The notes: a model not told the origin generated them from the letters alone. A stretch of 52,689 bases of DNA from Methylobacterium goesingense (GCF_022179225.1 NZ_BPQL01000155.1:1-52689); one strand, 5' to 3'. Shown: positions 43,704 through 52,689, numbered from the stretch's first letter. Made by a program: numbers and translations.

Positions 43704-45257
43704 CTAGGCAGCCTCTCGCGCCAGGTTGGGCAGGTCCGCCCCGGCCTCGATCTCGGCCGCCGAGGGCAGGCGCCCGAGGCCGAGCAGGTGCAGGAACGCC
43801 GTGAAGGCAGCGTTGCGGCCGATGCTGCAGGCGGCGGTCACCCGGTCACCCGTGACGTAATAGGCGATGAAGTCGAGGGCGACGGGGTCCCCCTGCATGA
43901 CGATCCGGTCGAACCCTTTGGCGTATCCGCCGTAATCGAGGCGCTTGTCGCCCTGGTTGCTCCAGAAAAACAGAGCACCCGCGAACACGCCGCTCCGGCC
44001 GAGGATGGCATGGGCCACATGCGTGCCATGCTGCTGCGCGAGGCGCCAATGCTCGATCCGTGCTGTCTCGCCGCTCGCCTTCTCGGGGAAGGCGGCGATA
44101 TCGCCTGCGATCCAGACGCCCTCTGCGAGCTTGAGGTCGCCGGCGACCGCGAGGCCGCCAGCCTCGTCGGACTCGACATCGGCGATCAGGCTGATTTCGG
44201 GACGGGCGCCTGCGCCGATGAGAACGATGTCGGCCGGAAGGCGTCGTCCGTCCTCCGTCTCGACGGCTTCGACGCGGCCGGTGCCGGCGATCCTGGCGAC
44301 GGAGCCGGTCTCGAAGGTGATGCCGTTGCCGGCGTGATACCGCTTCAGCGCCGTGCCCACCGCCTCGCCGAAGCGCTTGGCGAAGGGCGTTTCCTCGCGC
44401 GCCAGCACGGTGACGGACAGCCCGCGTTTCGTGAGGAACGCAGCCGCCTCCATGCCGATGAATCCGGCGCCCACCACGACGACCGACCCGCCCTCGCCCG
44501 CAGCCTCGCTCACGCGGAGGGCGTCGTCGAGGCTGCGCAGGGTGAAGACCCCGCCGAGGTCCTTACCGGGGAAGTCCGGCACCACCGCCCGGCTTCCGGT
44601 GGCGACGAGGATCGCGTCCGCGCTCAAGGTCCGGCCGTCCTTCAGGGTGATGTCGCGTCGGGTGGGATCGACCCGGGCGACCTCCGCGGTGATGCGCTCG
44701 ACCGTGTTGATCCGGTCGAAATCGGGCTCGATCAGCACCTTCTCCGGCGGGGTCGGCTTGGCAAGGAACTGCTTGGAAAGCTTGGTCCGATCGTAGGGCG
44801 GGTGCGCTTCGCGACCGACCATGGTGACGCGGCCGTCATAGCCTTCGCGGCGCAGCGTCTTCACGCAGGCGACGGCTGCGGCACCCGAGCCGACAATGAG
44901 CACGCTCCCCACGGTCGCGCCCGTTGTCTTCGTCGGCGCCGGCTCCGGCGTGAGCGTCGCGACGGCGTCGGTCCCCTCGATGCGGACCGGGTAGCGCGTC
45001 AGGGAATCGAGGGCCGGCGGCTCCTCCAGGCTTCCATCGGCCAGCGCGAAGGCGGCCTTGTGCCAGGGGCAGTAGAGACGTCCACCGCAGATCTCGCCCT
45101 TGGCGAGCGGCGCCCCGAGATGCGGGCACTTGGCCTGAAACGCCCGCACGCCGGAAGCGTCGCGCACGAACAGCACCTTCTCGTCTCCGGCCGCCCCCTC
45201 CGTCATGCCCCCCATCGGGATCGCGTCGAGGGCAAGGCGGATCTCGGTTCCGGGCAT
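43704..45257 (-). CDS. Rieske-FAD NAD(P)H reductase, AIF-like
   Basis: The 517-residue protein begins with a Rieske domain (about 20-100): CPH at 43 or so and CPWH (CxH...CxxH), which binds a [2Fe-2S] cluster. The FAD/NAD-linked reductase follows: FAD Rossmann motif GSVLIVGSGAAAVACVKTL (about 128-146), NAD motif GSVVVVGAGFIGMEAAAFL (about 255), and FAD motif WIAGDIAAFP. A C-terminal reductase domain (about 400-510) is typical of ferredoxin reductases of the apoptosis-inducing factor family. ATG 45257 is used; residues upstream in frame lack conservation. Electron partner and substrate are not known. Confidence 0.9.
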   Translation of the reverse strand: MPGTEIRLALDAIPMGGMTEGAAGDEKVLFVRDASGVRAFQAKCPHLGAPLAKGEICGGRLYCPWHKAAFALADGSLEEPPALDSLTRYPVRIEGTDAVATLTPEPAPTKTTGATVGSVLIVGSGAAAVACVKTLRREGYDGRVTMVGREAHPPYDRTKLSKQFLAKPTPPEKVLIEPDFDRINTVERITAEVARVDPTRRDITLKDGRTLSADAILVATGSRAVVPDFPGKDLGGVFTLRSLDDALRVSEAAGEGGSVVVVGAGFIGMEAAAFLTKRGLSVTVLAREETPFAKRFGEAVGTALKRYHAGNGITFETGSVARIAGTGRVEAVETEDGRRLPADIVLIGAGARPEISLIADVESDEAGGLAVAGDLKLAEGVWIAGDIAAFPEKASGETARIEHWRLAQQHGTHVAHAILGRSGVFAGALFFWSNQGDKRLDYGGYAKGFDRIVMQGDPVALDFIAYYVTGDRVTAACSIGRNAAFTAFLHLLGLGRLPSAAEIEAGADLPNLAREAA

Positions 45258-45667
45258 GGCTGGCGTCCCTTCTGGTGAGCGCCATCGCGCCCGGCCTATC
45301 AAGTCGCCGAACCCGTTCCGGTTGCCTCTTGCCCGGCCGGGAACACGGTGGACGGCGGATTCGTGAGTTCGCCTCGAGCATCGGCCGAAGTCGTCCGGTT
45401 GCGCCGCGACCGCACCGTCATCGGGTCACTCCGAGGGCACACACAGCGACGGCGCATTCCCCGCAGGATGATGCTCCGACCGCAGGATCGAAGACCTGAG
45501 CCGATCGGACGTCCGCTTCCGAGTTCAGGTCGGCGGCCCGCGCGACGGGGAACAGGCACGCGCGACGGAACCGGATCTCGCGACCGCTCATGTCCGTGTG
45601 ATCGACCGCTATCCCGACATCGTGGTCGAGGCGGTGGCCTGAGCCACCACCCGAGTCGCGCTTGCGC
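45258..45667. other. 410-base spacer with startless coding remnant
   Basis: Between the divergent end of the Rieske gene and the end of the GMC gene. Nothing well supported lies in 45258-45471. From 45472 a frame without a usual start codon runs to 45642 (see separate entry). No tRNA or clear hairpin of note was seen. Confidence 0.5.
45472..45642 (+). pseudogene. Possible gene remnant, 56 codons without start
   Basis: After a TGA at 45469-45471 the frame stays open for 56 codons to TGA 45640-45642. It contains only CTG or late GTG as potential starts. The end reads ATEPDLATAHVRVIDRYPDIVVEAVA, which has the look and codon use of a real protein tail with GC-rich third positions. It may be the 3' remnant of a deleted gene or a small gene with an odd start. 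No family is recognised. Confidence 0.3.
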
Positions 45668-47218
45668 TCAGCGCCCCGCCTTCAGAAAAGCCTCGGCGCT
45701 GCGCAGGCTGAGCGCCATGATCGTCAGGGCCGGGTTGGCGGCCAGCGAACTCGGGAAGGTCGAGCCGTCGCAGATCCAGAGGTTCGGAACCTCGAAACTG
45801 CGGCCGGTGGAGTCGACCACCGCCGTGTCGGCGTCGCGGCCCATGCGGCAGGTGCCGATGGTGTGGGCGACGCGCTCCAGGGTCCAGAGATCCGAGGCCC
45901 CGGCCGCTTCCCAGACCCTGTTCAGAAACCGAGTCGCGTGGGCGTTGAGGCGGGTCTCGTTCGGGCCGTAGCCGAAGCTGATCGCGGCCTTGGGCATGCC
46001 GAGCGCGTCGACCTCGTCGGACAGCGTCAGCACGTTGGCGTCGCAGGGCAGGGTCTCGCCATTGATGCCGATGCCCGCCATGTGGTTGTAGCGGGCGAGC
46101 TGGTCGGAGAGCGCCCGGCCCCAGAGCTTGCGGCCCCGCACCAGGGAATTGGCGAAGGTGAGCGGCACCACGCCGAGGCTCTGGACGAGGTAGCCGCCGG
46201 CGAAATCCGCGTCGGCCGGGCGGATCATGTCCTCGGTGATGAGCGAGGAGGGATAACCCTTGTTCATCCGCATCTCGGGCTCGAACGTACCCCAGACCTG
46301 GGTAGCGACGTGGCCCATGTAGTTGCGCCCGACCTGGCCGCTGCCGTTGGCCAGGTCGAGATGCAGCAGGAGACGCGCGGATTCCACCGAGCCGGCGCAG
46401 AGGAAGACGTTGCGGCAAGGCTGGCGATGGTCGATCCCGCCCTGGCGGTAGATCACCGCCGTCACCCGGCCGTCCTTCGCGCGCTCGATGCCGTGGACCC
46501 GGGCCTCGGCCCGGATCTCGGCGCCGTAATGGACGGCGAGCGGCAGGTAGGTCACGTCCATGCTAGTCTTGGCGCCGGTGCGGCAGCCCTGGTGGCAGTA
46601 GCCGCAATTGATGCAGCCGGGCCGGGTCGGGCCGTGCTCCTGGGCGAAGGCGCGTGAGACCACCGCCGCCGGCGCGTCGGCGCAGCGCACGCCGAGCGCC
46701 GCGCAAGCGCTCGCCATGGCCTCGGCCGGGGCGTTGCGGGCAACAGGGCCCAAGGGATAGGCGCGGGTCTCGTCCCAGGGGTAGGCGGCCGGGCCGGAGA
46801 CGCCGATGAAGGCTTCGACGCGCTCGTAGAACGGCACCAGTTCGGCGTAGTCCAGGGGCCAGTCGACGCCCTCGCCGGTCTCGCTGTGGAGGCGCAGGTC
46901 ACGGGCATCGGCCCGGGGCGTGAAGGCGCCCCAGTGCAGAGTCGAGCCGCCGACGCCGGTGCCGCTGTTGTTGCCGCCGAAGGCCTCGGGCGTCGAGCCG
47001 CCGCTGATCCGCTCCTCGGTCCAGTAGATCTCGTCCGCCAGGGTCTCGTCGAAGGCGAACCCCTTCGGGTCGAAGTTCGGCCCGGCCTCCAGGGCGATGC
47101 AGGAGAGTCCGGCCTGCGCAAGGCGCGCCAGCAGGGGCGCGCCGCCCGCGCCGGTGCCGATCACCACCGCGTCGACGGTCTCGGAGGTGGCGTGGCGACG
47201 CATCGCATCGAGATTCAT
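45668..47218 (-). CDS. GMC-family FAD oxidoreductase
   Basis: The 516-residue flavoprotein has the N-terminal FAD motif [29 protein letters not shown] (about 19-47), the [20 protein letters not shown] region, and a Cys-rich segment [19 protein letters not shown] (about 215-233). The latter occurs in gluconate/sorbitol-dehydrogenase-like GMC members. The C-terminal block [29 protein letters not shown] is the usual GMC end with its catalytic-side pattern (IGTCRMG upstream). No signal peptide is present. The start overlaps the stop of the hydrolase-subunit-3 fusion (ATGA), so both are coupled and probably form one complex. Substrate likely a sugar or alcohol, unknown. Confidence 0.9.
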   Translation of the reverse strand: MNLDAMRRHATSETVDAVVIGTGAGGAPLLARLAQAGLSCIALEAGPNFDPKGFAFDETLADEIYWTEERISGGSTPEAFGGNNSGTGVGGSTLHWGAFTPRADARDLRLHSETGEGVDWPLDYAELVPFYERVEAFIGVSGPAAYPWDETRAYPLGPVARNAPAEAMASACAALGVRCADAPAAVVSRAFAQEHGPTRPGCINCGYCHQGCRTGAKTSMDVTYLPLAVHYGAEIRAEARVHGIERAKDGRVTAVIYRQGGIDHRQPCRNVFLCAGSVESARLLLHLDLANGSGQVGRNYMGHVATQVWGTFEPEMRMNKGYPSSLITEDMIRPADADFAGGYLVQSLGVVPLTFANSLVRGRKLWGRALSDQLARYNHMAGIGINGETLPCDANVLTLSDEVDALGMPKAAISFGYGPNETRLNAHATRFLNRVWEAAGASDLWTLERVAHTIGTCRMGRDADTAVVDSTGRSFEVPNLWICDGSTFPSSLAANPALTIMALSLRSAEAFLKAGR

Positions 47219-48621
47219 CGGACGGTCTCCGGGGGGGCGTTCGGTTCCCAGGCCTCGCGCTGGCCGATTCCGACCGATTGGAAGCCGGGCAGGGGCTCGG
47301 TGTCGCCGCCGGCGCCGATGCCGCTGAAATTCATGCGGGCCAGGGCGACCGGGTGGGCGAGGTAGGTGCGGGCCACGTCCGCGCGCAGGTCCTCGAACCA
47401 GAAGCCCATCTGCTCCGCGTCGAGGTCGCCGGAGACCGCACCGGATTCGAGGCTGCCGAGCAGGGCGTCCTGCGCGTCGGTAGCGAGGGCGACGAAGGGC
47501 GTCCCGTGCCGGGACCGGGCGGCGGCGTCCAGGGTCCGCAGGGCGAGCCGGTAGGCCTCCGGGTCGGGAGGGAGCCGGGCGAAGCGCCAGCCGTCCCCGG
47601 CACCGCTCGCCAGCCGCGCGTCGATGCGGGCGGCAAAGTCGATGGGGCCGGGACCGTCCTGCGGCAGGACCCGCGCGCAGGCCGCCCGCAGGATGGCGAG
47701 GCCGACGGGGTCGAGGGCGCGGGGCTGGTAGGCGGGGTCGTCGGGTTCGGCCCGCTGCAGCAGGGCCTCGCGCAGGCGGGTATTCACCCGCTCGGAGCGG
47801 ATCAGCGCGGCGTAGGCTTCCGGGATGGGGGGCACCTCCGGCAAGGCGGCGGTGGCGCCGTCCGCGAGGGACAGGACCGCATCCGCCACCGCGTCCGGGC
47901 GCTCGAGGGGGATGAGGTGCCCGGTGCCCTCCAGGGTCACCAGTTGGCCGCGCGCGAGGTGCGGTGCCGTCAAGGCGGCCTGGGCCGGCGCACCGAGATC
48001 GGCGTCCTCGGACCCCGCCAGGATGATCGCGGGGGTGCGCAGCACACCGATGCGCGCGCTCCAGTCCTCGCGGCTGCCGCCCGCGAGCCACGCCTTCCAG
48101 GCGGCGGGATCGGCCCGCAGAACGTCCGCCACCGCGCCGTCCCGCAGCTCGTCGGGGAGGGGGGCGCCGACATTGGCATCGACGAAGGCCCCGGCTTCGC
48201 GCGCACGGGTCGCCGGATCGGCGTCGATCCAGGCGGTCATCGCGGCGCGCTTGTCCTCGCTCATCGGCTCGGGGGAGGGTGGGGAACCGGCGAGGATCAC
48301 CAGACCCGCGAGGCCTTCGAGGCCCGGAGCGCCATCCTCGGCCCGCCGGGCCAGAACGAGGGTGACCTTGGCGCCCATGCTGTTGCCCGCCAGCATCCAG
48401 CGGCGGGGGGCCGCCGCGCGAATGTGGTCCGCCACCGCGTCGGCCATGGCGGCGACGTCCCATCCGCGGGCCGCCTCGGCCTCACCGAAGCCCGGCAGAT
48501 CCAGGGCGATGCAGGTCACGCGCCCGGCGAGGCGCGCGGCGACCTGATCGAAGGCGCGTCCGCTCCCACCGAGATAATGGAGGCCGAAAAGAACCGGGTG
48601 TCCGGGCGTCTGGTTCGTCAT
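47215..48621 (-). CDS. Alpha/beta-hydrolase fused to gluconate 2-DH subunit 3-like domain
   Basis: A 468-residue fusion. Residues about 8-255 are an alpha/beta-hydrolase: nucleophile elbow AGNSMGA with S81, helix-rich cap, and catalytic His in [13 protein letters not shown] near 240. Residues about 270-468 resemble gluconate 2-dehydrogenase subunit 3 (PF13618-like): [23 protein letters not shown] and the W-rich end [14 protein letters not shown] 48621 is chosen since earlier in-frame sequence is not conserved. It precedes the coupled GMC oxidoreductase gene; such oxidoreductases normally have a separate small subunit with Tat signal, absent here. A role in lactone hydrolysis plus oxidation is possible but inferred. 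Confidence 0.75.
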   Translation of the reverse strand: MTNQTPGHPVLFGLHYLGGSGRAFDQVAARLAGRVTCIALDLPGFGEAEAARGWDVAAMADAVADHIRAAAPRRWMLAGNSMGAKVTLVLARRAEDGAPGLEGLAGLVILAGSPPSPEPMSEDKRAAMTAWIDADPATRAREAGAFVDANVGAPLPDELRDGAVADVLRADPAAWKAWLAGGSREDWSARIGVLRTPAIILAGSEDADLGAPAQAALTAPHLARGQLVTLEGTGHLIPLERPDAVADAVLSLADGATAALPEVPPIPEAYAALIRSERVNTRLREALLQRAEPDDPAYQPRALDPVGLAILRAACARVLPQDGPGPIDFAARIDARLASGAGDGWRFARLPPDPEAYRLALRTLDAAARSRHGTPFVALATDAQDALLGSLESGAVSGDLDAEQMGFWFEDLRADVARTYLAHPVALARMNFSGIGAGGDTEPLPGFQSVGIGQREAWEPNAPPETVR

Positions 48622-48778
48622 GATCGGGGAAGTCGCGCGCGGCCGTGGCGCTTCAAGCCGGCCCCGACGCGGCGTTCGGCAGCAGCCGAGGCCAGGAACG
48701 ATCTTCCATCCCGGCCAGCCGATGGAGAACGACGATCTCCGCAGGGACGCGCCCCGTCGCACCGCCCTGCGGAGAGAA

Positions 48779-48796
48779 CTTCACGTTCCCGTGAAG
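48779..48796. other. Small hairpin in hydrolase upstream region
   Basis: CTTCACG (48779-48785), loop TTCC, CGTGAAG (48790-48796) form a perfect seven-base stem in the 284-base spacer between the fusion gene start and the end of the secreted nuclease gene. It may be an operator-like palindrome or RNA stem for the leftward operon. No gene fits the spacer. Confidence 0.4.
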
Positions 48797-48843
48797 AACC
48801 GGATGACCCCGAAGGATCTCGGGTTTCGGCCCGCGAATGCGAA

Positions 48844-48869
48844 GGGGCCGCGCCTCGCGGCGCGACCCC
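48844..48869. terminator. Hairpin after the secreted nuclease gene
   Basis: GGGGCCGCGCC (48844-48854) and GGCGCGACCCC (48859-48869) form an 11-base stem with one mismatch and a TCGC loop, 37 bases past the stop of the large leftward gene. It is the likely terminator of that gene. A T-run is not evident. Confidence 0.55.
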
Positions 48870-48905
48870 GTACCAAGCTACCAGGAAGGTCCGTGAGTTC
48901 GCGGC

Positions 48906-51900
48906 TCAGCCGAGGGTTCCGGCGCCGAAGGTGCCGTCGTTGAGGACCGAGCGGTTCTCGATGAGGCCGTATTGCAGGAAGTGCTGCATCGGGTCGATCC
49001 CGGCTTGGCCGACGTCGCTGTTCACCGCGAGATAGGTGGAGGTGTCGAAATCCCGGGCCGGATCGCGCCCCTCCTTCCAGCCGTAGGTGTCGTAGTGGTT
49101 CAGGGGGTTCACCCCGGCCGCCGCGACGTCACCGTAGGCGGCGAGATACCCCTTGGTGTCGAACACCGCGTTCGGGTCCCGGCCTTCCTTCCAGCCATAG
49201 GTGTCGTAGTGCTGGCTGGCGAAGGCGAAGATGTCGCCGCCGGCGACCGTGGCGGCCTGGGCCACGTCCGCGTTGGCCAGAAGGTAGAATTCGGGATCGA
49301 AGCCGCCCTTGATGTTGGCCGTGAACCCGACCGCGTCGAAGATCGCGCGGCCTTCCGCCTGGCCGTACTCGATGTAGTGGGTCAGCGGGTCGATGCCGGC
49401 CGCCTTCACGTCGGCGTTGCGGGCGAGATAGAACTGCGTGTCGAAACCGGCGCTCGGGTCGCGGCCCTCCTTCCAGCCGTAGGTGTCGTAGTGGGTCAGC
49501 GGGTTCTGCTTGGCCTGCGCGACATCCGTGTAGGTGGCGAGATAGCCCTTGGTGGAGAAGAAGGCGTTCGGGTCGCGGCCCTCGCTCGCACCATAGGCGG
49601 CGTAGTGTGCATCCGCGTCCTGGCCGGCTGCGAGCACGTCCTTGTTCCGGGCGAGGTAGAACAGGTCGTCCACCAGGCGGTTGCCGTCGGCGAGATCGAT
49701 CGTCACGTCCGAAAACTGGATGCGCTCGAAGCCGTTGATGGCGTCGCGCCCTTCCGGGCCGGAGACGATCGTGAAATTGCCCTCCTGCCAGACCTGCGCG
49801 TCGGCAAGCTTGGTGGCGAAGATCAGGGTGTCGGCTTGCGTGGCGCCGCCTGGGCCGGCGCCCCCGGTGAGGATGTCGTCGCCGGCGCTGTTGTAGACGA
49901 TGTCGTCGCCCGCCCCGCCGTTGAGGATGTCGCTGAAGGCCGTGCCCCGCAGGGTGTCGGCCTCGGGCGTGCCGTTCTTGAGGACGCCGCGCTGGAGCAC
50001 GGTGTCGGCCCGCGCCGCGAGGTTCTGGATGCGCAGGTCACCGGCCGGCCCTGTATCGGCGGTGCCGTAGGGCGTCGTGGCGTGGAAGGCCTTGAGGTAT
50101 TCGGCGAGCGCGTCCTGCTCGGAGCCCTTGACCGCGAAGGTCTCGGTGTCGGGCAATGAGACCGGGGCGGCGTCGCGGAGCGCAATCTTGTTCTCGCCAT
50201 AGGCCGGGAAGGGATAGTTGTCGCCGCCCAGCCCCGGCGCCGAGGCGGTGCCGGTGGCGAGGAAGTCGAGGGTCACGACCTTGATGGCGCGGTTGGCGTC
50301 GCCCACGAGCTGGCCGTTCTGCACCAGGGTGTCGAGGACGCGGCCGTTCTCGTCGATGATCGCCGCGTTGACGATGCGCTGCCCCTCGCGGGTGACGTTG
50401 CCGTTCACGTCGAGAGTCTGGGCCTGCTTCGAAGCGTCGAAGCTGTAGGAGATGCCGCCAACCTGGGCGAACTGGCCCGGGGTGGCGCCGGGTGCCACCG
50501 CGGCGACCCCGTGCTCGAGGACCCGCTCGAGCTCGGAGGCGGTGACGGTGACGACCGCGAGGTTGTTGTTGAAGCGGAGCGAATTGGTGACGTCGAGCTG
50601 CGAGATGTCGCCGGCCTGCTTGCCGGCCGAGAGGTTGGCCGCCGGAGGCAGCTCACTGGTGCCGCCGCCGGCCGTGGAGAACGAGCCGATCGAGTCGCGG
50701 ATGCCGCCGCCATTCTTGATCGAGACGGTGACGCCGGCATCGAACTGCTTGGCGTACCAGAGGTTCGCGTCCGACGAGAGGTCGCCGAGGTTGGTCTCCT
50801 CCGTGCGGACCTCGCCGCGCCGGCCTTCCAGGTAGACGCTGGAGCGGCCGAGGATGTTGCCGTCCTGGGCCCGGATGACGTCCGCGATGCCGGCGGTCTC
50901 CTGCACGCCGTCGTTGTTGGCATCCAGCCCTTCGATCACCTCGCGGACAAGGAAGCCCTTGGTTCCGGGGGTGAAGGCGGCGGCGGTCGAGCCGTAGAGC
51001 GCGGCCACGCTGGCATCGTCCACCGCCACGGCGCCGCTGGTGGCTGTGTTCACGGAATTGCGGATGATGTTGCCCTGGTCGTCGAAGGTGACGGTGAGGC
51101 GGCCCACATAGGAATACTCGGAGGCGGTGTTCACCAGGGCGAGGGTCTGGCCGCTGGCATTGGTGAAGAACTGCGGGTAGCCGCCGGTGGCCGTGTCCCC
51201 GGGGAGCAGGCGGTCGTCGCCATCGGCCAGCAGGGTGTGCGAGCCGCCGCCGATGAGCACGTCGACGTTGCGCAGGAGCGGCGCCAGCGCCTGCTCGTTG
51301 GCGAGCTGCTGCAGATGCGTGCCGACGATGACCTTGTTCACGTCCGGGTTGAGGCTGAGCACCCGGTCGACCTCGGCGTTGATCTGGCTTGCCAGCAGGG
51401 CGATGTTGTCCTGGCCATTGAAGCCGTCCAGCGTGACGTTGCCGAGCGTCGTCAGCAGGGGCTCGAGCTGGGTGGTGGCGCCCACGAAGGCGATCTTCTC
51501 GCCGTTCTCCACGAGGATCGTGGACTTGGCGATCTTGTCCGCGCCGGTGCCGGTCTGGGTCGAGGTCGGTCCGGTCTGGGCGAAGGTGGCGTTGGAGACG
51601 TTCGGGTTGACGAGGCCCGAGAGCGCCGCTTCCCGCGAGAAATTCAGGTTGGTGGAGAGGTAGGGGAACTGGGCACCGACCCAGGTGTCGTCGGAATTGC
51701 CCGCAGCCGTGCCGAGATTGGCGCCGATGATGTTGGCGACTTCCGTGGGGCCGGAATCGAACTCGTGGTTGCCGAACACCGCCGCCTGGACGCCGATGAT
51801 GTTCTGGATGGTGATGTCGGCCCGGCCGACGGAGGCCGCGAGTTTGGTGTAGGCGGCTGAGCCGGTGAGCCCGTAGAGCTGGTTGTAGACGCCGTTATAG

Positions 51901-52689
51901 GTGGCGGCGAGCTGCGGGTCGGCGCCCGCGATGAAGAACGGGCTCGGGATCCAGCCGTCGCCGGTGGAGAGGGTGATCGAGTTCGGGGTCGAATCCTCGA
52001 GCTTGTCGACGATGGCGGCGAAGTTCGCCGCGCGCTGCGTGGCCAGAAGGCCCGCTTCCCAATCGGACGCGTGCAGGATCTGGAGCGTGTAGGTCATGGC
52101 CGGCGGGGTCTCCGTCGTGAAGTCGAGCTGATCCTGGGGGATGCCCGCGAAGGCGTTGCCGGCGGTGTCCACGAGGGCGCCCGCCGGGACGATCACGTCG
52201 TAGGCGGTGCCGGCCTTGAGGTCGGTGCTTGGGTTGATCGTCACCGTGGCGCCGCTGATCGAGACCTGGGACGTGTCGCCGACCGCGACGGCGCGGGTGT
52301 CGCCGGCCCCGTCGGTGATCGTGATGGCGCCGGTGCCGGCCTTCACCGCCTCGCTGAGCGTCAGGACGATGCTGGCGCCCACCGCGACCTTGAGGGCATT
52401 GTCGGCGGGCGTCGCGGAGACGAGGCGCGGCGCGGTCTGGTCGAGCTTGAGCCCGACCAGGATCGGGTCGTGGTCGGATTCGCGGGCGGGGACGAGACCG
52501 TCGAAATAGGCGGCGGAGCGGCCGAAATCGAGGTTGTAGTCGATGGCGTCCGCCTCGTCGGCGTTGATGTGCCACTCGGTGACGCCGGTGACCTGGCGGT
52601 TCAGGCCGGCATTGGCCAATGCGTGGTCGAGGGCGCCGTAGGCCCCGTCGAAGACGTAGGAATAGGGGTTGGCGAGGCGGTCCTCGGCG
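48906..52689 (-). CDS. Secreted nuclease/5'-nucleotidase with Ca-binding and 45-aa repeats (partial)
   Basis: The frame runs off the right edge, so the N-terminus is missing. In order: the end of an ExeM/NucH-like endonuclease/exonuclease/phosphatase domain (SYVFDGAYGALDHALANAGL; ESDHDPILVGL), an SbsA Ig-like domain (TAPRLVSATPADN...), a calcineurin-type metallophosphatase (ILHASDWEAG; STGDGW; GNHEFDSG; GGSHTLL), a 5'-nucleotidase C-terminal domain (IKNGGGIRDSIGSF; VEVLE-like ELERVLEHGVAAV), a hemolysin-type Ca motif (GGAGDDIVYNSAGDDILTGG) and six repeats of about 45 residues (FYLARNADVKAAGIDPLTHY type). Type I secretion is likely. It would degrade extracellular DNA and nucleotides, releasing phosphate and nucleosides. 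No secretion genes are in view. Confidence 0.88.
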   Translation of the reverse strand, partial: AEDRLANPYSYVFDGAYGALDHALANAGLNRQVTGVTEWHINADEADAIDYNLDFGRSAAYFDGLVPARESDHDPILVGLKLDQTAPRLVSATPADNALKVAVGASIVLTLSEAVKAGTGAITITDGAGDTRAVAVGDTSQVSISGATVTINPSTDLKAGTAYDVIVPAGALVDTAGNAFAGIPQDQLDFTTETPPAMTYTLQILHASDWEAGLLATQRAANFAAIVDKLEDSTPNSITLSTGDGWIPSPFFIAGADPQLAATYNGVYNQLYGLTGSAAYTKLAASVGRADITIQNIIGVQAAVFGNHEFDSGPTEVANIIGANLGTAAGNSDDTWVGAQFPYLSTNLNFSREAALSGLVNPNVSNATFAQTGPTSTQTGTGADKIAKSTILVENGEKIAFVGATTQLEPLLTTLGNVTLDGFNGQDNIALLASQINAEVDRVLSLNPDVNKVIVGTHLQQLANEQALAPLLRNVDVLIGGGSHTLLADGDDRLLPGDTATGGYPQFFTNASGQTLALVNTASEYSYVGRLTVTFDDQGNIIRNSVNTATSGAVAVDDASVAALYGSTAAAFTPGTKGFLVREVIEGLDANNDGVQETAGIADVIRAQDGNILGRSSVYLEGRRGEVRTEETNLGDLSSDANLWYAKQFDAGVTVSIKNGGGIRDSIGSFSTAGGGTSELPPAANLSAGKQAGDISQLDVTNSLRFNNNLAVVTVTASELERVLEHGVAAVAPGATPGQFAQVGGISYSFDASKQAQTLDVNGNVTREGQRIVNAAIIDENGRVLDTLVQNGQLVGDANRAIKVVTLDFLATGTASAPGLGGDNYPFPAYGENKIALRDAAPVSLPDTETFAVKGSEQDALAEYLKAFHATTPYGTADTGPAGDLRIQNLAARADTVLQRGVLKNGTPEADTLRGTAFSDILNGGAGDDIVYNSAGDDILTGGAGPGGATQADTLIFATKLADAQVWQEGNFTIVSGPEGRDAINGFERIQFSDVTIDLADGNRLVDDLFYLARNKDVLAAGQDADAHYAAYGASEGRDPNAFFSTKGYLATYTDVAQAKQNPLTHYDTYGWKEGRDPSAGFDTQFYLARNADVKAAGIDPLTHYIEYGQAEGRAIFDAVGFTANIKGGFDPEFYLLANADVAQAATVAGGDIFAFASQHYDTYGWKEGRDPNAVFDTKGYLAAYGDVAAAGVNPLNHYDTYGWKEGRDPARDFDTSTYLAVNSDVGQAGIDPMQHFLQYGLIENRSVLNDGTFGAGTLG
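48957..49665. repeat. Six 45-residue repeats with near-identical DNA
   Basis: Within the C-terminal coding part, six units share the pattern YL-x2-x-DV-x-AG-x-DPL-x-HY-x4-G-x3-GRDP. Blocks encoding HYDTYGWKEGRDP are almost identical at DNA level near 49071-49096, 49187-49213 and 49471-49496, pointing to recent duplication or gene conversion. The unit near 49220-49330 carries an insertion (AATVAGGDIFAFASQ). Such arrays occur at the C-terminus of secreted alphaproteobacterial proteins. Confidence 0.8.

Noticed and set aside
52619..52619. TTG at 52619 as the start of the nuclease/nucleotidase gene
   Set aside because: The same frame is open to the window edge and encodes a conserved nuclease segment (YVFDGAYGALDHALAN) across this codon, so the gene starts outside.

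Overview
The window looks like a chromosomal segment of a high-GC alphaproteobacterium, most likely Methylobacterium/Methylorubrum or a close Rhizobiales relative. This rests on the very GC-rich third codon positions, the PutA architecture (a type B protein of about 1236 residues without a DNA-binding domain), the group-2 Mrp antiporter with fused A and B subunits, clustered CsbD stress proteins, and a GAGCATTTTC-type dispersed intergenic repeat that I associate with this group from memory. No rRNA, tRNA, CRISPR array, transposase, integrase or phage gene was seen. The content is a metabolic, transport and stress mosaic rather than a mobile island.

Layout. 1-1.3 kb: two ureide (allantoin) catabolism genes, (S)-ureidoglycine aminohydrolase and ureidoglycolate lyase. 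1.5-5.5 kb: an OGG-fold/HhH glycosylase-like protein, an MFS transporter divergent from an AraC-type regulator, a CYTH-domain protein and a Nudix hydrolase, then a REP-like repeat. 5.6-9.3 kb: Tat-exported PhoD phosphatase divergent from a PiT phosphate transporter with a Pho-box-like site. 9.4-16.3 kb: a tightly coupled leftward mrp operon (mrpAB-C-D-E-F-G) followed by a leaderless ModA-like binding protein; a pentapeptide-repeat micro-ORF bridges mrpC and mrpD. 16.6-22.6 kb: an outer-membrane channel-like protein, a PAS-PAS-PAS-LuxR regulator, two CsbD proteins around a polytopic membrane protein, and an orphan TAXI-type binding protein. 22.7-27.2 kb: a FecBCD-type metal-chelate ABC transporter with a fucosyltransferase-like gene downstream. 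27.3-33.2 kb: putA, a zinc-ribbon coiled-coil membrane protein and an SDR. 33.3-39.9 kb: an MFS gene and an RND efflux operon carrying its own TetR and tandem operator-like repeats. 40-45.3 kb: GH15 glucoamylase/trehalase-like enzyme, a small acidic protein, a stress-type SDR, and a Rieske-FAD reductase. 45.7-48.6 kb: GMC oxidoreductase coupled to an alpha/beta-hydrolase fused to a gluconate-2-dehydrogenase-subunit-3-like domain. 48.9 kb to the right edge: a large secreted nuclease/5'-nucleotidase with Ca-binding and about 45-residue repeats, whose N-terminus lies outside the window.

Functional links. PhoD plus PiT form a phosphate-scavenging pair; the secreted nuclease/nucleotidase could feed the same need from extracellular DNA. 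The Mrp operon handles Na+/H+ (or K+/H+) exchange. The CsbD/PAS/SDR/GH15 genes suggest a general stress component. The items most worth following are the mrpC-mrpD repeat micro-ORF, the hydrolase-subunit-3 fusion with its GMC partner, and the orphan soluble or anchored binding proteins that lack cognate permeases here.
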